From: Planotetraspora phitsanulokensis
Lineage (GTDB): Bacteria > Actinomycetota > Actinomycetes > Streptosporangiales > Streptosporangiaceae
NCBI RefSeq assembly: GCF_016863295.1
Contig: NZ_BOOP01000037.1
Span: forward strand, 62,001 to 126,000
Direction: 5' to 3'
DNA: 64,000 nucleotides
A program made the translations under genes and the position numbers. A model generated the notes under the pieces. The model was given only the letters and a program-made list of their open reading frames with translations, made no database searches and had not been told where the DNA came from. Positions within the stretch are counted from its first letter, which is position 1. Every line of letters starts with the position of its first letter. Positions 52,124 through 60,562 of this stretch are shown one piece after another.

Positions 52124-53161
52124 TCAGACCAGGGCGAGTTGCCTGGCCGGTGAACGGCGGCGGCGCCAGCGCCTGGCCGACTGTCCCACGCCGTAGGCCT
52201 CGGCCAGGCCGCGGACCTGGTCGGCGATCCGCGCCCGGTAGTCGGCGTCGGCTGTGGGGCCCTTGCCGTACAGCGCCTGGTAGCGGGGCACGAGGCCCGG
52301 ATGTTCGCGTTCCAGCCAGCCCATGTAACACTCCCGCGCGCCGGAGGGCAGCCGCAGCACGACGGGGGTCACGCTGACCGCGCCGGCCTCGGCGGCCCGC
52401 CGCACGGTCGACAGCAGATGATCGGCCGAGTCGGTGATCAGGGGCAGGATCGGCGCCATCAGGACACCGCAGGGGATGCCGTTGTCGTTCAGCGTGGCGC
52501 ACACCTCCAGCCGGCGCTGAGGTGTCGCGGCGCCCGGCTCGACCGCACGCCGGATCCGGTCGTCGACGAAGCCCACGGAGACCGTGGCGCTCACCTGGGT
52601 CATCTTGGCCGCCTCGCGCAGCAGGTCGAGATCACGCAGCACGAGCGGGCTCTTGGTGAGCAGGGTGAAGGGGTTGCCGGCGTCCGCGAGGGCGCGGACG
52701 ATGCGGGGCATCAGCTGGTAGGTCTCCTCAGCGGGCTGGTAGCAGTCGCCGGTCAGCCCGAGGGCGATCGGGTCGCCGGTCCACCGGGGTGAGGCGAGCT
52801 CGCGGCGTAACCGGTCGGCCAGGTTGGTCTTTACGACGATCTTCGAGGCGAAGTCGTGTCCCGCGTCGAGCCCGAGATAGCGGTGGCCGCGCCTGGCCAT
52901 GCAGTAGCCGCACGCCGCCTGGCAGCCGCGGTAGGGGCTCACCGCCCACTGGTAGGGAAGCTCCGTCGCCTCGGGGATCCGGTCGATCGCCGTCCGCGCG
53001 GGAACCTCGTAGCAGGTGATGCCGTCGAAGGACCGTATGACGGACTGTCGTTCGACCCGGGGCCGCGAGGGTCCGCTGTCGAGAAGCGACTGCTGGACCC
53101 CGGGGGTGGTGGCGGGGCCGGAGGAGGCGTCGCGACGCATGGGGATCAGTAGAACACGCAT
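52124..53161 (-). CDS. Rv2578c-family radical SAM protein
   Basis: 345 aa. The iron-sulfur cluster motif is CQAACGYC (C80, C84, C87) after SPYRG; downstream GLTGDCYQPAEETYQLMPRI and FTLLTKSPLVLRDLDLL match the Rv2578c group of actinomycete radical SAM enzymes, whose substrate is unknown. A Ser/Pro-rich N-terminal 40 aa and a basic C-terminus (ARRWRRRRS) are variable. ATG at 53161 has AGGG upstream; ATG 53140 is in frame. Confidence 0.88.
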   Translation of the reverse strand: MRVLLIPMRRDASSGPATTPGVQQSLLDSGPSRPRVERQSVIRSFDGITCYEVPARTAIDRIPEATELPYQWAVSPYRGCQAACGYCMARRGHRYLGLDAGHDFASKIVVKTNLADRLRRELASPRWTGDPIALGLTGDCYQPAEETYQLMPRIVRALADAGNPFTLLTKSPLVLRDLDLLREAAKMTQVSATVSVGFVDDRIRRAVEPGAATPQRRLEVCATLNDNGIPCGVLMAPILPLITDSADHLLSTVRRAAEAGAVSVTPVVLRLPSGARECYMGWLEREHPGLVPRYQALYGKGPTADADYRARIADQVRGLAEAYGVGQSARRWRRRRSPARQLALV

Positions 53162-53370
53162 TCGACCCTGACGCCAAGTGCCGCGCCGTACGGGAGGGGG
53201 AACGGTACCGGAAATCCCCGGATCGCCGGCGACGGTGGGCGCGGGAGGCGACATGCCGCGCCCGACATGAGCGGCCGAGAGCCCGGGCAGGACCCCTACT
53301 CGAGGGGCACCGGCCCGCCCCCAGATAGCGGCGAATGCCCATGGCCCTGACCATGGGAAACCTTTAAACT

Positions 53371-53384
53371 GGTACAAGCGTACC
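53371..53384 (+). promoter_or_regulatory. possible TetR operator before the SMR gene
   Basis: GGTAC (53371-53375) and GTACC (53380-53384) form a 5-bp-arm dyad over AAGC, about 19 nt before the SMR ATG. Confidence 0.45.
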
Positions 53385-53402
53385 GCTTAAGTGGAGGTTG
53401 CC

Positions 53403-53726
53403 ATGGCGTGGCTCCTGCTCGTCGCCGCCATCGTCTCGGAGGTCGTGGCCACCTCCGCTCTCAAACTGAGCAACGGGCTGACCAATGTCGGATGGAGCGT
53501 CGTGGTCTTCATCGGATACGTCGCGTCCCTCATCTTGCTGGCCCGCGCCCTCAAGCTGGAGATGCCGGTCGGCGTGGCGTACGCCGTGTGGGCGGGCATC
53601 GGCACGGCGGCGATCGCCCTGATCGGGACGTTATTCCTCGGTGAGGGGATGAACCTGACCAAAGCCGCCGGTATCGTTTTGATCATCTGCGGTGTCGTGG
53701 TGCTGAACCTGTCCGGCGCCCACTGA
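53403..53726 (+). CDS. small multidrug resistance (SMR/EmrE) transporter
   Basis: 107 aa with four membrane helices: WLLLVAAIVSEVVATSALKL (proton/drug-binding E13), VVVFIGYVASLILLARAL, GVAYAVWAGIGTAAIALIG and AAGIVLIICGVVVLNLSG. It would export cationic compounds in exchange for protons. ATG 53403 has GGAGG 6 nt upstream. The next gene on the same strand is a TetR regulator, and a dyad operator precedes the SMR gene. Confidence 0.93.
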   Translation: MAWLLLVAAIVSEVVATSALKLSNGLTNVGWSVVVFIGYVASLILLARALKLEMPVGVAYAVWAGIGTAAIALIGTLFLGEGMNLTKAAGIVLIICGVVVLNLSGAH

Positions 53727-53783
53727 GCCCGGCGGCTCACCAAATCGGCACATCGCATCAGGTCTGTTTCGTGAGGTCGTTCC

Positions 53784-54407
53784 TTGGACGAGGTGGACGA
53801 ACAGCGGGCGGAGCACTCCGGCACGGAGGTGGCGACCCAGCGCCGGCGGAGGCAGGAACGTGCCCTGCGCCGCCGTGAGGCCCTACTGAGCGCGGCGGCC
53901 GACCTGCTGGGTGAGGGCGGCTTCGCCGCGGCGACGCACCGTGCCGTGGCCCGGAGGGCCGGGATCCCCCTCGCGGCGACCACCTACTACTTCACCGGCC
54001 GCGACGAACTGCTCGCCCAGGCGTTCGCCCTGCTCGTCGAACGGGAACTGGCCGACATGCGCCAGTCGCTGGAGACCCTGCGCGAGAGGTCTCCCGAGGT
54101 TCTCGCCGACAGGCTCGCCACGGTCTACGCCGTCGACCGGCCGCGGCAGCTCGGCCTGTGGGAGCTCTACCTCCAGGCGGGCCGGGATCCGGCTCTGCAG
54201 GACGTCGCCCGGGCCTGGACGGACGGGTGCGACGAGATCGTCGCGTCTGTGCTCGAACGGGCGGGATACTCCTGCGGGCGATCCGAGGTCCGTTTCATCA
54301 CCACCGTGCTGTCCGGCCTGTGGCTTGAGGACATCGTGGAGGCGCGCCCCGAGGGACGAGAGCGTGCCCGTGACGTGGTGGCCCGCGCGCTCATGGCCAT
54401 CAGCTGA
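53784..54407 (+). CDS. TetR-family regulator of the SMR pump
   Basis: 207 aa from TTG 53784 (GAGG upstream); GTG 53793 is an alternative. HTH: FAAATHRAVARRAGIPLAAT followed by TYYFTGRDELLAQAF. The C-terminal domain is of the TetR_C type (LGLWELYLQAGRDPALQ, LSGLWLEDIV). It lies 57 nt behind the SMR gene on the same strand, so it probably represses the pump and itself. Confidence 0.88.
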   Translation: MDEVDEQRAEHSGTEVATQRRRRQERALRRREALLSAAADLLGEGGFAAATHRAVARRAGIPLAATTYYFTGRDELLAQAFALLVERELADMRQSLETLRERSPEVLADRLATVYAVDRPRQLGLWELYLQAGRDPALQDVARAWTDGCDEIVASVLERAGYSCGRSEVRFITTVLSGLWLEDIVEARPEGRERARDVVARALMAIS

Positions 54408-54424
54408 CCCGTAGGCTCCGTTTC

Positions 54425-54748
54425 ATGATTTTTCACCTCGCGCTCGCGGCCGACTGGGAACAAGCCGAGAAGGCGGGCGAGTATCGCATGTCCACCCTCG
54501 GCCGCACTCTCGAGGAAGAGGGCTTCATCCACGCGTCCGCCGACCTGGCTCAGGCCGAGGGCGTGGCCCGGCGTTTCTACCTGGACGTCACCGAGCCGCT
54601 GGTACTCCTGTCCATCGATGAGAGCCTGCTGGGCTCTCCGGTGAAGTTCGAGGTCCCCGAGGGGACGACAGAGGCGTTCCCGCACATCTACGGCCCGATC
54701 CCCACCGCCGCCGTCACCACCGCCACCCCCTTCACCCCTCAGGGTTGA
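54425..54748 (+). CDS. DUF952-family protein
   Basis: 107 aa. MIFHLALAADWEQAEKAGEY, EEEGFIHASADLAQAEG and FPHIYGPIPTAAV are the conserved blocks of DUF952, related to ADP-ribosyltransferase-fold proteins by structure; function unknown. The ATG follows TAGGCT by 7 nt (leaderless). It ends just before the first TGATCA repeat array. Confidence 0.9.
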   Translation: MIFHLALAADWEQAEKAGEYRMSTLGRTLEEEGFIHASADLAQAEGVARRFYLDVTEPLVLLSIDESLLGSPVKFEVPEGTTEAFPHIYGPIPTAAVTTATPFTPQG

Positions 54749-54760
54749 TGAGGGTGGGGC

Positions 54761-54880
54761 TGATCATGCACAGGTTCGCCGAAACACCCGTTGATCTGGG
54801 GTTACGCGTTTCGTGATCATGCACGGATTCGGCAACAGGCCTCTGACCTGGTCGGACGCATTCCGTGATCATGAAATCAG
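54761..54880 (+). repeat. intergenic array of ~53-bp units with a TGATCA core
   Basis: TGATCATGCACAGGTTCG (54761), TGATCATGCACGGATTCGGC (54814) and TGATCATGAAATCAG (54866) start 53 and 52 bp apart. Related arrays with the same first ~20 bases occur at 60.4-60.5 and 61.5-61.7 kb. In the 331-bp gap between DUF952 and GNAT genes. Confidence 0.75.
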
Positions 54881-54986
54881 CCGCCAGGGAAAAGGGTTTG
54901 CGGTGGATCCAGAGGTCCGGTAGTCATTACCGACGGAAGGTCCGGCGACCGCTAGGCCGATGACCGATGAGAGGAGGGATAAGCCC

Positions 54987-55040
54987 ATGATCCCCATGAT
55001 CACTGCGCTTGTGTCCTCCCGGGGCGCGCACCGCGTCTGA
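54987..55040 (+). CDS. 17-aa peptide frame with strong ribosome site
   Basis: GAGGAGGG stands 8 nt before ATG 54987; the frame reads MIPMITALVSSRGAHRV and stops 39 nt before the GNAT gene. It may be a leader peptide; it is too short to be certain. Confidence 0.3.
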   Translation: MIPMITALVSSRGAHRV

Positions 55041-55079
55041 CCCCGGACCACAGGCGCCCTCACTGGAGCGTGCCTTACC

Positions 55080-56018
55080 TTGAACCAGAATGACCTGATC
55101 ATGCGTCCGCTGACCGGACGCGAAGAACTCGACCTCTTCTCCCGCCTGCCGTACACCCTCAACGAGGAGTTGGCGGACGATCTCGACACCGGCCGCCGCC
55201 GGGCACCGTGGATGTGGGTCGCCCTGCGTGGTGACCGTCTCGTGGCCCGCGCCGCCTGGTGGGGGCGGCCGGAGGACGGCGCGCCGTCCTTCCTTGACGT
55301 CTTCGACATCGACGACACCGAACCCGATCGCGTGGGCATCGGTGTACGGCTGCTGCGGACGGCCATGCCTCAGGTCCTGCGGGCGGGGACGACACCTCCC
55401 GAATACATTCGCTTCGTCCCGGCCGACTGGCGGGAGGACGCGAGGGCTCGGGGTGTGGTCGAGGACCGGATGGCCGCCTTGGAACAGGTCGGCGCCCGCC
55501 TGTTCGTCGAACGGCTCCGGCTGGAGTGGCGTCCCGGGACACCGGTTCCCGAGCCGAACGGACGCCTGAGGTTCCGGGCGGTCCGCGACACCGAAGAGAT
55601 CCTCGACCTGATGACACGCACGCTGGACGGAACTCTCGACGCCTACAGTCGCGACGAACTGACACGCCTTCCCGCCCGCGAGGCGGCCGCCCGGCATCAT
55701 GACGACGAACTCGCGCGCTACACGACTCCGAGAGACTGGTGGCGGATCGCGACCCTGCCCGGCGGCGAGGCGGTGGGGTTCGTCGTCGCGGCCCACAACG
55801 ACTACAATCCGATCATCGCCTACATCGGCGTTCTGCCCGCCCACCGCGGCAACGGCTACATCGACGACATCCTCGCCGAGGGCACTCGCGTCCTCGTCCG
55901 GCAGGACGTTCCACGTATCCGGGCCGCGACGGACGTCGGGAACGTCCCCATGGCTGATGCCTTCCAGCGGGCCGGATACGTGAACTACGAACGTCAGATC
56001 ACGATGACCTGGAGCTAG
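55080..56018 (+). CDS. GNAT-family N-acetyltransferase
   Basis: 312 aa. Two GNAT-like halves; the C-terminal one has the acetyl-CoA motif YIGVLPAHRGNGYIDDILAE and ends with VPMADAFQRAGYVNYERQIT. The acceptor is unknown. The start is either TTG 55080 (GGAG 11 nt upstream) or ATG 55101 (no ribosome site). Confidence 0.85.
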   Translation: MNQNDLIMRPLTGREELDLFSRLPYTLNEELADDLDTGRRRAPWMWVALRGDRLVARAAWWGRPEDGAPSFLDVFDIDDTEPDRVGIGVRLLRTAMPQVLRAGTTPPEYIRFVPADWREDARARGVVEDRMAALEQVGARLFVERLRLEWRPGTPVPEPNGRLRFRAVRDTEEILDLMTRTLDGTLDAYSRDELTRLPAREAAARHHDDELARYTTPRDWWRIATLPGGEAVGFVVAAHNDYNPIIAYIGVLPAHRGNGYIDDILAEGTRVLVRQDVPRIRAATDVGNVPMADAFQRAGYVNYERQITMTWS

Positions 56019-56075
56019 AGCCGGGCGTCCGATTCCTTCAAGACGGTGCCATGCGGGTCCCGTAGCGTGACCCGC

Positions 56076-56474
56076 ATGGCACCTACCTTCAATCTGATCG
56101 GCCTCGTGGTGGCCGACATGGGCAAATCACTCGCCTTCTACCGTCGCCTCGGGCTCGACATCCCCGCGGCCGCCGACACCCAGCCCCACGTCGAGGTCAC
56201 CCTGCCCGGCGGCATGCGGCTCGCGTGGGACACCATCGAGACCATCCGTTCCTTCGAGCCCGGCTGGACACCGCCGAGCGGCGGTTCCCAGATCAGCCTG
56301 GCCTTCCTGTGCGACGATCCGGGCGACGTGGACGGCGTCTACGCCGGCCTCGTCGAGGCCGGCTACGAAGGGCACAACCCTCCGTGGGACGCGTTCTGGG
56401 GCCAGCGCTACGCATCGGTGTCCGATCCGGACGGCAACACCGTCGACCTGTTCGCACCGCTGCCCGTCAGCTGA
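56076..56474 (+). CDS. glyoxalase/VOC-superfamily protein
   Basis: 132 aa. LIGLVVADMGKSLAFYRRLG, then VEVTLPGGMRLAWDT and a C-terminal RYASVSDPDGNTVDLFAPLP. It resembles the VOC protein at 27.7 kb, especially the DAFWG-RYA segment. The ATG follows TAGCGT by 7 nt, so the mRNA is probably leaderless. It overlaps the AraC gene tail to tail by 8 bp. Confidence 0.9.
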   Translation: MAPTFNLIGLVVADMGKSLAFYRRLGLDIPAAADTQPHVEVTLPGGMRLAWDTIETIRSFEPGWTPPSGGSQISLAFLCDDPGDVDGVYAGLVEAGYEGHNPPWDAFWGQRYASVSDPDGNTVDLFAPLPVS

Positions 56475-57216
56475 TGAGCGTGCCCAGCGGAACCCCGGTC
56501 AAGGCCTTCACCTCGCGTGCCAGGTGGGCCTGGTCGGCATAACCAGCCGTGGCGGCCACGGTCGCGAACGGAGTGCCGGCGCGGGCCAGGTCGACCGCGC
56601 GGTTCATGCGCAGGATCCGTCCCAGGGTCTTGGGCCCGTATCCGAAGACCGCCAGGCAACGTCGGTGCAACTGCCGCTCGCTGATGCCCGCCGCGACGGC
56701 CACGCCCGCGGCGGGCAGGCCGGCACGCACCAGCGCGACCATCTGCGCCACCGCGGGGTCAGCCGGGCCAGTCTGCGCGAAGAGGGCTCCCGCGACCTGC
56801 TCCATCGCCGCGCCGACGTCCGTCATCGCCCCCGATTCCAGCACCGAGTGCAGGTGATCGGCCAGCCGCCGGACCTGTACGGCCCGCCACAGATCATTGA
56901 GCGGGACCCGGAGGTCACGCAGCTCATGGGCGGGCACTCCGAGGATGGCCGGGCCGGTGCCCGGTGCGAACCGGAGCCCGACGTAGCGCGTGCCCGCGGG
57001 AGCAGGGTCCAGGTGCGCTTCGGTGTCGGGCCCGGCGACCATCAGGTCGCCGTCCGCCCAGATGAGGTCCATGCAGCCGTCCGGCAGCACCCGCTGCGCG
57101 GTGTCCCCGGCCGGCGTGATCCGTCGCCACAGGACCGCTCCGGGAACGCGCGAGGCCCGCTCCCGGTAGCGGCCGGGATCAGGGTCCGTCGCCACGCCAC
57201 TCACACGTGCCTCCAT
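56467..57216 (-). CDS. AraC-family regulator (DUF6597-type N-terminal)
   Basis: 249 aa. The N-terminal domain (VLPDGCMDLIWADGDLMVAG, YVGLRFAPGTGPAILGVPAH) is the DUF6597 type; the C-terminal AraC HTH reads VAVAAGISERQLHRRCLAVF, GYGPKTLGRILRMNRAVDLA, AATAGYADQAHLAREVKALT. ATG 57216 follows a GTG-ATG pair with GAGG upstream. It is convergent with the VOC gene, whose expression it may control. Confidence 0.9.
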   Translation of the reverse strand: MEARVSGVATDPDPGRYRERASRVPGAVLWRRITPAGDTAQRVLPDGCMDLIWADGDLMVAGPDTEAHLDPAPAGTRYVGLRFAPGTGPAILGVPAHELRDLRVPLNDLWRAVQVRRLADHLHSVLESGAMTDVGAAMEQVAGALFAQTGPADPAVAQMVALVRAGLPAAGVAVAAGISERQLHRRCLAVFGYGPKTLGRILRMNRAVDLARAGTPFATVAATAGYADQAHLAREVKALTGVPLGTLIS

Positions 57217-57230
57217 CACGCCACCGCCTC

Positions 57231-57258
57231 ACGGGTGCCGACGCAGGCCGGCACCCGT
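57231..57258 (-). terminator. terminator of the ABC-2 operon
   Basis: Arms ACGGGTGCCG (57231-57240) and CGGCACCCGT (57249-57258) with an 8-nt loop, 20 nt beyond the last permease stop. Confidence 0.65.
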
Positions 57259-57277
57259 ATGTGGCAGACGGGGCACT

Positions 57278-58084
57278 CTAAACGCACAACATCTTCTCCA
57301 CGCGGCGCGAGGCGAGCCACAGCCCGCCCACGACCATGACGGCCAGGTAGGCGATGTTCACTACGATGCCAGGCCCGACGATTCCCGTACACAGTCCGCG
57401 GACCAGCTCGACCGCGTGGTAGAGCGGGGTGAGCTGGATCAGGATCTCGACCCCGACGGGGTAGTCCTGCACGGGCGAGAACGTGCCGGAGAACAGGAAC
57501 ATCGCGAACTGGCCCGTGCCGAGCAGGTCGAAGTCCTGCCATCCGCGCATGAGCGTGCTGACCCACATGCCGACGGCGCCGAAGGCCAGGCCGATCAGCA
57601 CGGTCGCCGGGAAGGCGGCGAGCGCGCCGGCCACCGTCGTCAGCCCCATCGCGACCATGAAGCCCAGGAAGGTGACGGTGTAGACCGAACCGCGGGCCAC
57701 CGCCCAGACGAGCTCGCCCACCGCGATCTCGAAGGGCCGCACCGGGGTGGCGAGGACCGCTTCGTAGGTCTTCATGTATTTGAGCTTGAAGAAGAAGTTG
57801 AACGTTGTCTCCGCGAGGGCGCCCGACATGGCCGACACGGCGAGCATGGCCGGCGCGACGAACGCGGCGTAGGACATGGTGTGCCCGTCGACGTTCAGGT
57901 CGCCGACCAGTGCGCCGACTCCGACGCCGATCGACAGCAGGTAGAGCAGCGGCTCGAAGAAGCCGGATATGAGGACGATCCAGTAGGAGGGGCCCGACCG
58001 AAGCGCGCCCACGTTCCGGTTGATCACGGCGCCGACCCGGCCCGGCGAGAGCGAGACCCGGGCGGCCACGAGGGTGGTCATCAT
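57278..58084 (-). CDS. ABC-2 type transporter permease
   Basis: 268 aa with six predicted membrane segments (for example YWIVLISGFFEPLLYLLSIG, FVAPAMLAVSAMSGALAETT, LTTVAGALAAFPATVLIGLA, VVNIAYLAVMVVGGLWLA). It shows the ABC-2 pattern with FFKLKYMKTYEAVLATPVRP. ATG 58084 overlaps the upstream permease stop (TGATG). With the preceding permease and ATPase it makes a heteromeric NodI/DrrA-like exporter. Confidence 0.92.
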   Translation of the reverse strand: MMTTLVAARVSLSPGRVGAVINRNVGALRSGPSYWIVLISGFFEPLLYLLSIGVGVGALVGDLNVDGHTMSYAAFVAPAMLAVSAMSGALAETTFNFFFKLKYMKTYEAVLATPVRPFEIAVGELVWAVARGSVYTVTFLGFMVAMGLTTVAGALAAFPATVLIGLAFGAVGMWVSTLMRGWQDFDLLGTGQFAMFLFSGTFSPVQDYPVGVEILIQLTPLYHAVELVRGLCTGIVGPGIVVNIAYLAVMVVGGLWLASRRVEKMLCV

Positions 58085-58887
58085 CAGTCTTCCAGCCTCC
58101 GGGCGAACGCTCGTCTCGCCGCGATCAGCCCGACCACGGCCCACAGCAGCAGATATCCGACGTGCACGACGATCGGCCAGCCGGGCGCGCGGCCTAGAGT
58201 GGCGGCCCGGCTCAGCTCCACCGCGTGCCACACCGGCGACGCGTACGCCACGGGGCGGATCGCGGCGGGGAGTTGGTCAACCGGGAAGAACACCCCGGAG
58301 AACAACGTCGCGGGGATCACCACGAAGCGGAAGAGCAGCGCAAAGTAACTGTCGCTCTCGATCGTGGCCGCGAACGCGGTGACCGGGGTCACGACCGCGG
58401 CCGTCAGCAGGGCGCAGACGGGCACGGTGGCGAGTGCCCAGGGTGAGTGCAGACCGCCGAAGAAGGCGACCACCAGCAGGAACGCCGCTATGGACAGCTC
58501 GACCCTGAAGATCATGTAGATCAGGTGCCCGTGGACGATGTCCTTGGGGCTGACCGGCGCGGCACGCATCGCGTGGTAGGCCCGCACCCATTTGAAGTCG
58601 CCCAGGACGGGATAGGTCGACTCGCCGACGCAGATCTGGAACGCCGTCGAGACGAGCACCCCGGGGACGATCCACGACAGGTAGTCGACTCCCTCGACGG
58701 ACCCGACGTATCCGCCGACCCCGATGCCGATGCTGATGAGGAACAGGATCGGCAGGACGAACGAGGAGAAGACCGACGCCTGCCACAGCCGCCGGTAGAG
58801 CGTCAGATACCGCTCCACGACGGCTACGACGGGACGCAACCGGGGCGGGTCGCCGACGCGCGTTACTGCGGTCGTTTCCGTGGTCAT
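58084..58887 (-). CDS. ABC-2 type transporter permease
   Basis: 267 aa, six membrane segments (SFVLPILFLISIGIGVGGYV, LVSTAFQICVGESTYPVLGD, SIAAFLLVVAFFGGLHSPWA, VHVGYLLLWAVVGLIAARRA) and the ABC-2 coupling-type segment FKWVRAYHAMRAAPVSPKDI. It begins 2 nt after the ATPase stop. It partners the next permease; gene order ATPase-permease-permease is typical of DrrABC-like export systems. Confidence 0.92.
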   Translation of the reverse strand: MTTETTAVTRVGDPPRLRPVVAVVERYLTLYRRLWQASVFSSFVLPILFLISIGIGVGGYVGSVEGVDYLSWIVPGVLVSTAFQICVGESTYPVLGDFKWVRAYHAMRAAPVSPKDIVHGHLIYMIFRVELSIAAFLLVVAFFGGLHSPWALATVPVCALLTAAVVTPVTAFAATIESDSYFALLFRFVVIPATLFSGVFFPVDQLPAAIRPVAYASPVWHAVELSRAATLGRAPGWPIVVHVGYLLLWAVVGLIAARRAFARRLED

Positions 58888-58889
58888 CG

Positions 58890-59825
58890 TCAGTCCACCA
58901 GCGTCCGGCCGGTCAGGTGCAGGAAGACGTCTTCCAGCGTGGAGCGGCGCACGAGCACGCTCTCCGGCGTGAGACCGCGGCGGTGCACCTCGGCCATGGC
59001 CTCGTCACCGTCGTCGGCGTACAGGAGCACCCGATCGGGCAGCGGGTCGACCCGGTCGCCGATCCCGTCGAGCTTGGCGGCGTACTGGGCGTTGGAGTCG
59101 AGCCCGTCGGCGAAGCGCAACTCGACGACCTCGGCCGTGGAGTAGTTCTCGATGAGCGCTCTCGGGGAGCCCTCAGCGACGATCTTCCCGCCGTCCATGA
59201 CGACGAGCCGGTCGCACAGCTGCTCGGCCTCATCCATGTAGTGCGTGGTCAGCACCAGGGTGGTGCCGCGCTGCTTGAGCCGGAACAGGCGCTCCCACAC
59301 CAGGTGGCGCGCCTGGGGGTCGAGGCCGGTCGTGGGCTCGTCGAGCAGCACCAGGTCGGGGTCGTTGACCATCGCCCTGGCGATCGTCAGGCGCCGCTTC
59401 ATGCCGCCGGACAGCGGCTCGACCTTGCCGTTGGCGCGATCGGACAGCTGGACGAACTCCAGGAGCTCGTCGGCCCGCGTGCGCGCCTCGGCCCGGGACA
59501 CCCCGAAATAGCGCGCGTAGGTCGTCAGGTTCTCCCGGACGGACAGATCGGGATCGAGGTTGTCGAGCTGCGGACAGACGCCGAGCCTCGCGCGGATGCG
59601 GGTGCCGTCGCGGACCGGGTCCATTCCCAGGATGCGCAGCTCGCCGGCGGTCGGCGTGGAGACGCAACCGATCATTCGCATCGTGGAGGACTTGCCCGCA
59701 CCGTTGGGCCCGAGGAAGCCGAAGGCCTCTCCCGGCGCCACCTCCAGATCGATCCCGTCGACGGCGGTGAAGTCCCCGAAACGCTTGACCAGGCCGCGAG
59801 CATGGATCAGAGATTGGTCAGCCAC
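58890..59825 (-). CDS. ABC transporter ATP-binding protein (DrrA/NodI-type)
   Basis: 311 aa. Walker A GPNGAGKSS, Q-loop GVCPQLDNLDPDLSV, signature LSGGMKRR, Walker B LVLLDEPTTGLDP, H-loop LTTHYMDE, and a ~80-aa C-terminal regulatory domain ending LEDVFLHLTGRTLVD. It energises the two ABC-2 permeases. GTG 59825 follows TAGGGT by 8 nt, so the operon mRNA may be leaderless. The exported compound is unknown. Confidence 0.93.
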   Translation of the reverse strand: MADQSLIHARGLVKRFGDFTAVDGIDLEVAPGEAFGFLGPNGAGKSSTMRMIGCVSTPTAGELRILGMDPVRDGTRIRARLGVCPQLDNLDPDLSVRENLTTYARYFGVSRAEARTRADELLEFVQLSDRANGKVEPLSGGMKRRLTIARAMVNDPDLVLLDEPTTGLDPQARHLVWERLFRLKQRGTTLVLTTHYMDEAEQLCDRLVVMDGGKIVAEGSPRALIENYSTAEVVELRFADGLDSNAQYAAKLDGIGDRVDPLPDRVLLYADDGDEAMAEVHRRGLTPESVLVRRSTLEDVFLHLTGRTLVD

Positions 59826-59966
59826 GTGTCGAGACCCTAACCAACGGCACCGACATTTCCGCAACAGGTTTTCGGCCGCCCGCGTGACCCCGAGCCGGGG
59901 CGCATGATCGACGCTCTTCGCCGCCCCTGCTGGGGCAGCGCGCCCACCGGGTCATAGGCTCACGGC

Positions 59967-60416
59967 ATGAGCGGGTTCGAGATCGGCACCGATGGACCTC
60001 AGCGGATCCTCGTGGGAATCGACGGCTCGGAGACCTCGCTCCGGGCGCTCGCCTACGCGTGGGGGCTCGCCCGCCGCCAGGGCTCGAAGCTGGTCTTCGT
60101 GTTCGCCGCCACCTCCAACACGATCACCTCGTTCGTGCCCGACGCGACCGCCTCCGCCATCATGGCCGGTCATGAGGTCGCAGCCGACCTACGCGAACGG
60201 GTGGCCAAGATCTCGGAGACCATCCATCCTCCGGTCCCTTACGTCTTCCGCATCGAGCATGGGGACGCCGCGGGTGTGCTGATCCGCGTCGCCGACGAGG
60301 TCAGGGCCGACGCCGTCGTCGTCGGCGCCTCGGTTCAGGCAGGTCACCGCATCATGGGTTCGGTGGCGATCCGCCTCGTCCGCGCCGGCCGGTGGCCTGT
60401 CACCGTCGTACCGTGA
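59967..60416 (+). CDS. universal stress protein (UspA family)
   Basis: 149 aa. ILVGIDGSETSLRALAYAWG at the N-terminus and the C-terminal ATP-binding signature VVVGASVQAGHRIMGSVAIR followed by PVTVVP. USP proteins bind ATP and modulate stress or dormancy responses. The ATG follows TAGGCT by 6 nt (leaderless). The stop codon lies in the first unit of a 14-bp tandem triplication. Confidence 0.92.
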   Translation: MSGFEIGTDGPQRILVGIDGSETSLRALAYAWGLARRQGSKLVFVFAATSNTITSFVPDATASAIMAGHEVAADLRERVAKISETIHPPVPYVFRIEHGDAAGVLIRVADEVRADAVVVGASVQAGHRIMGSVAIRLVRAGRWPVTVVP

Positions 60417-60443
60417 CCGTCGTACCGTGACCGTCGTACCGTC
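60402..60443 (+). repeat. 14-bp tandem triplication at the end of the USP gene
   Basis: ACCGTCGTACCGTG at 60402-60415 and 60416-60429 and a third copy differing in the last base (60430-60443). The first copy encodes TVVP and supplies the first two bases of the stop. Confidence 0.9.
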
Positions 60444-60448
60444 GCGCA

Positions 60449-60530
60449 TGATCACGGACGGCGTTCCCCCTGTTCACCGGCCCTACAGCCGAATCCGCGC
60501 ATGATCACGGTTGATGTTTCCGTACGAATC
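60449..60530 (-). repeat. TGATCA-core repeat, inverted copy
   Basis: Read on the minus strand it repeats about 80 bp of the array at 61.54-61.62 kb: GGAAACATCAACCG, TGATCATGCGCGGATTCGGC (from 60507), then GGGCCGG and GGGGGAACGCC, and the next TGATCA at 60454. Only about six mismatches were counted. TGATCA cores are 53 bp apart. Confidence 0.85.
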
Positions 60531-60562
60531 GGCCGCAGAGGTGGCGCGGAGTGGTCCGGACG

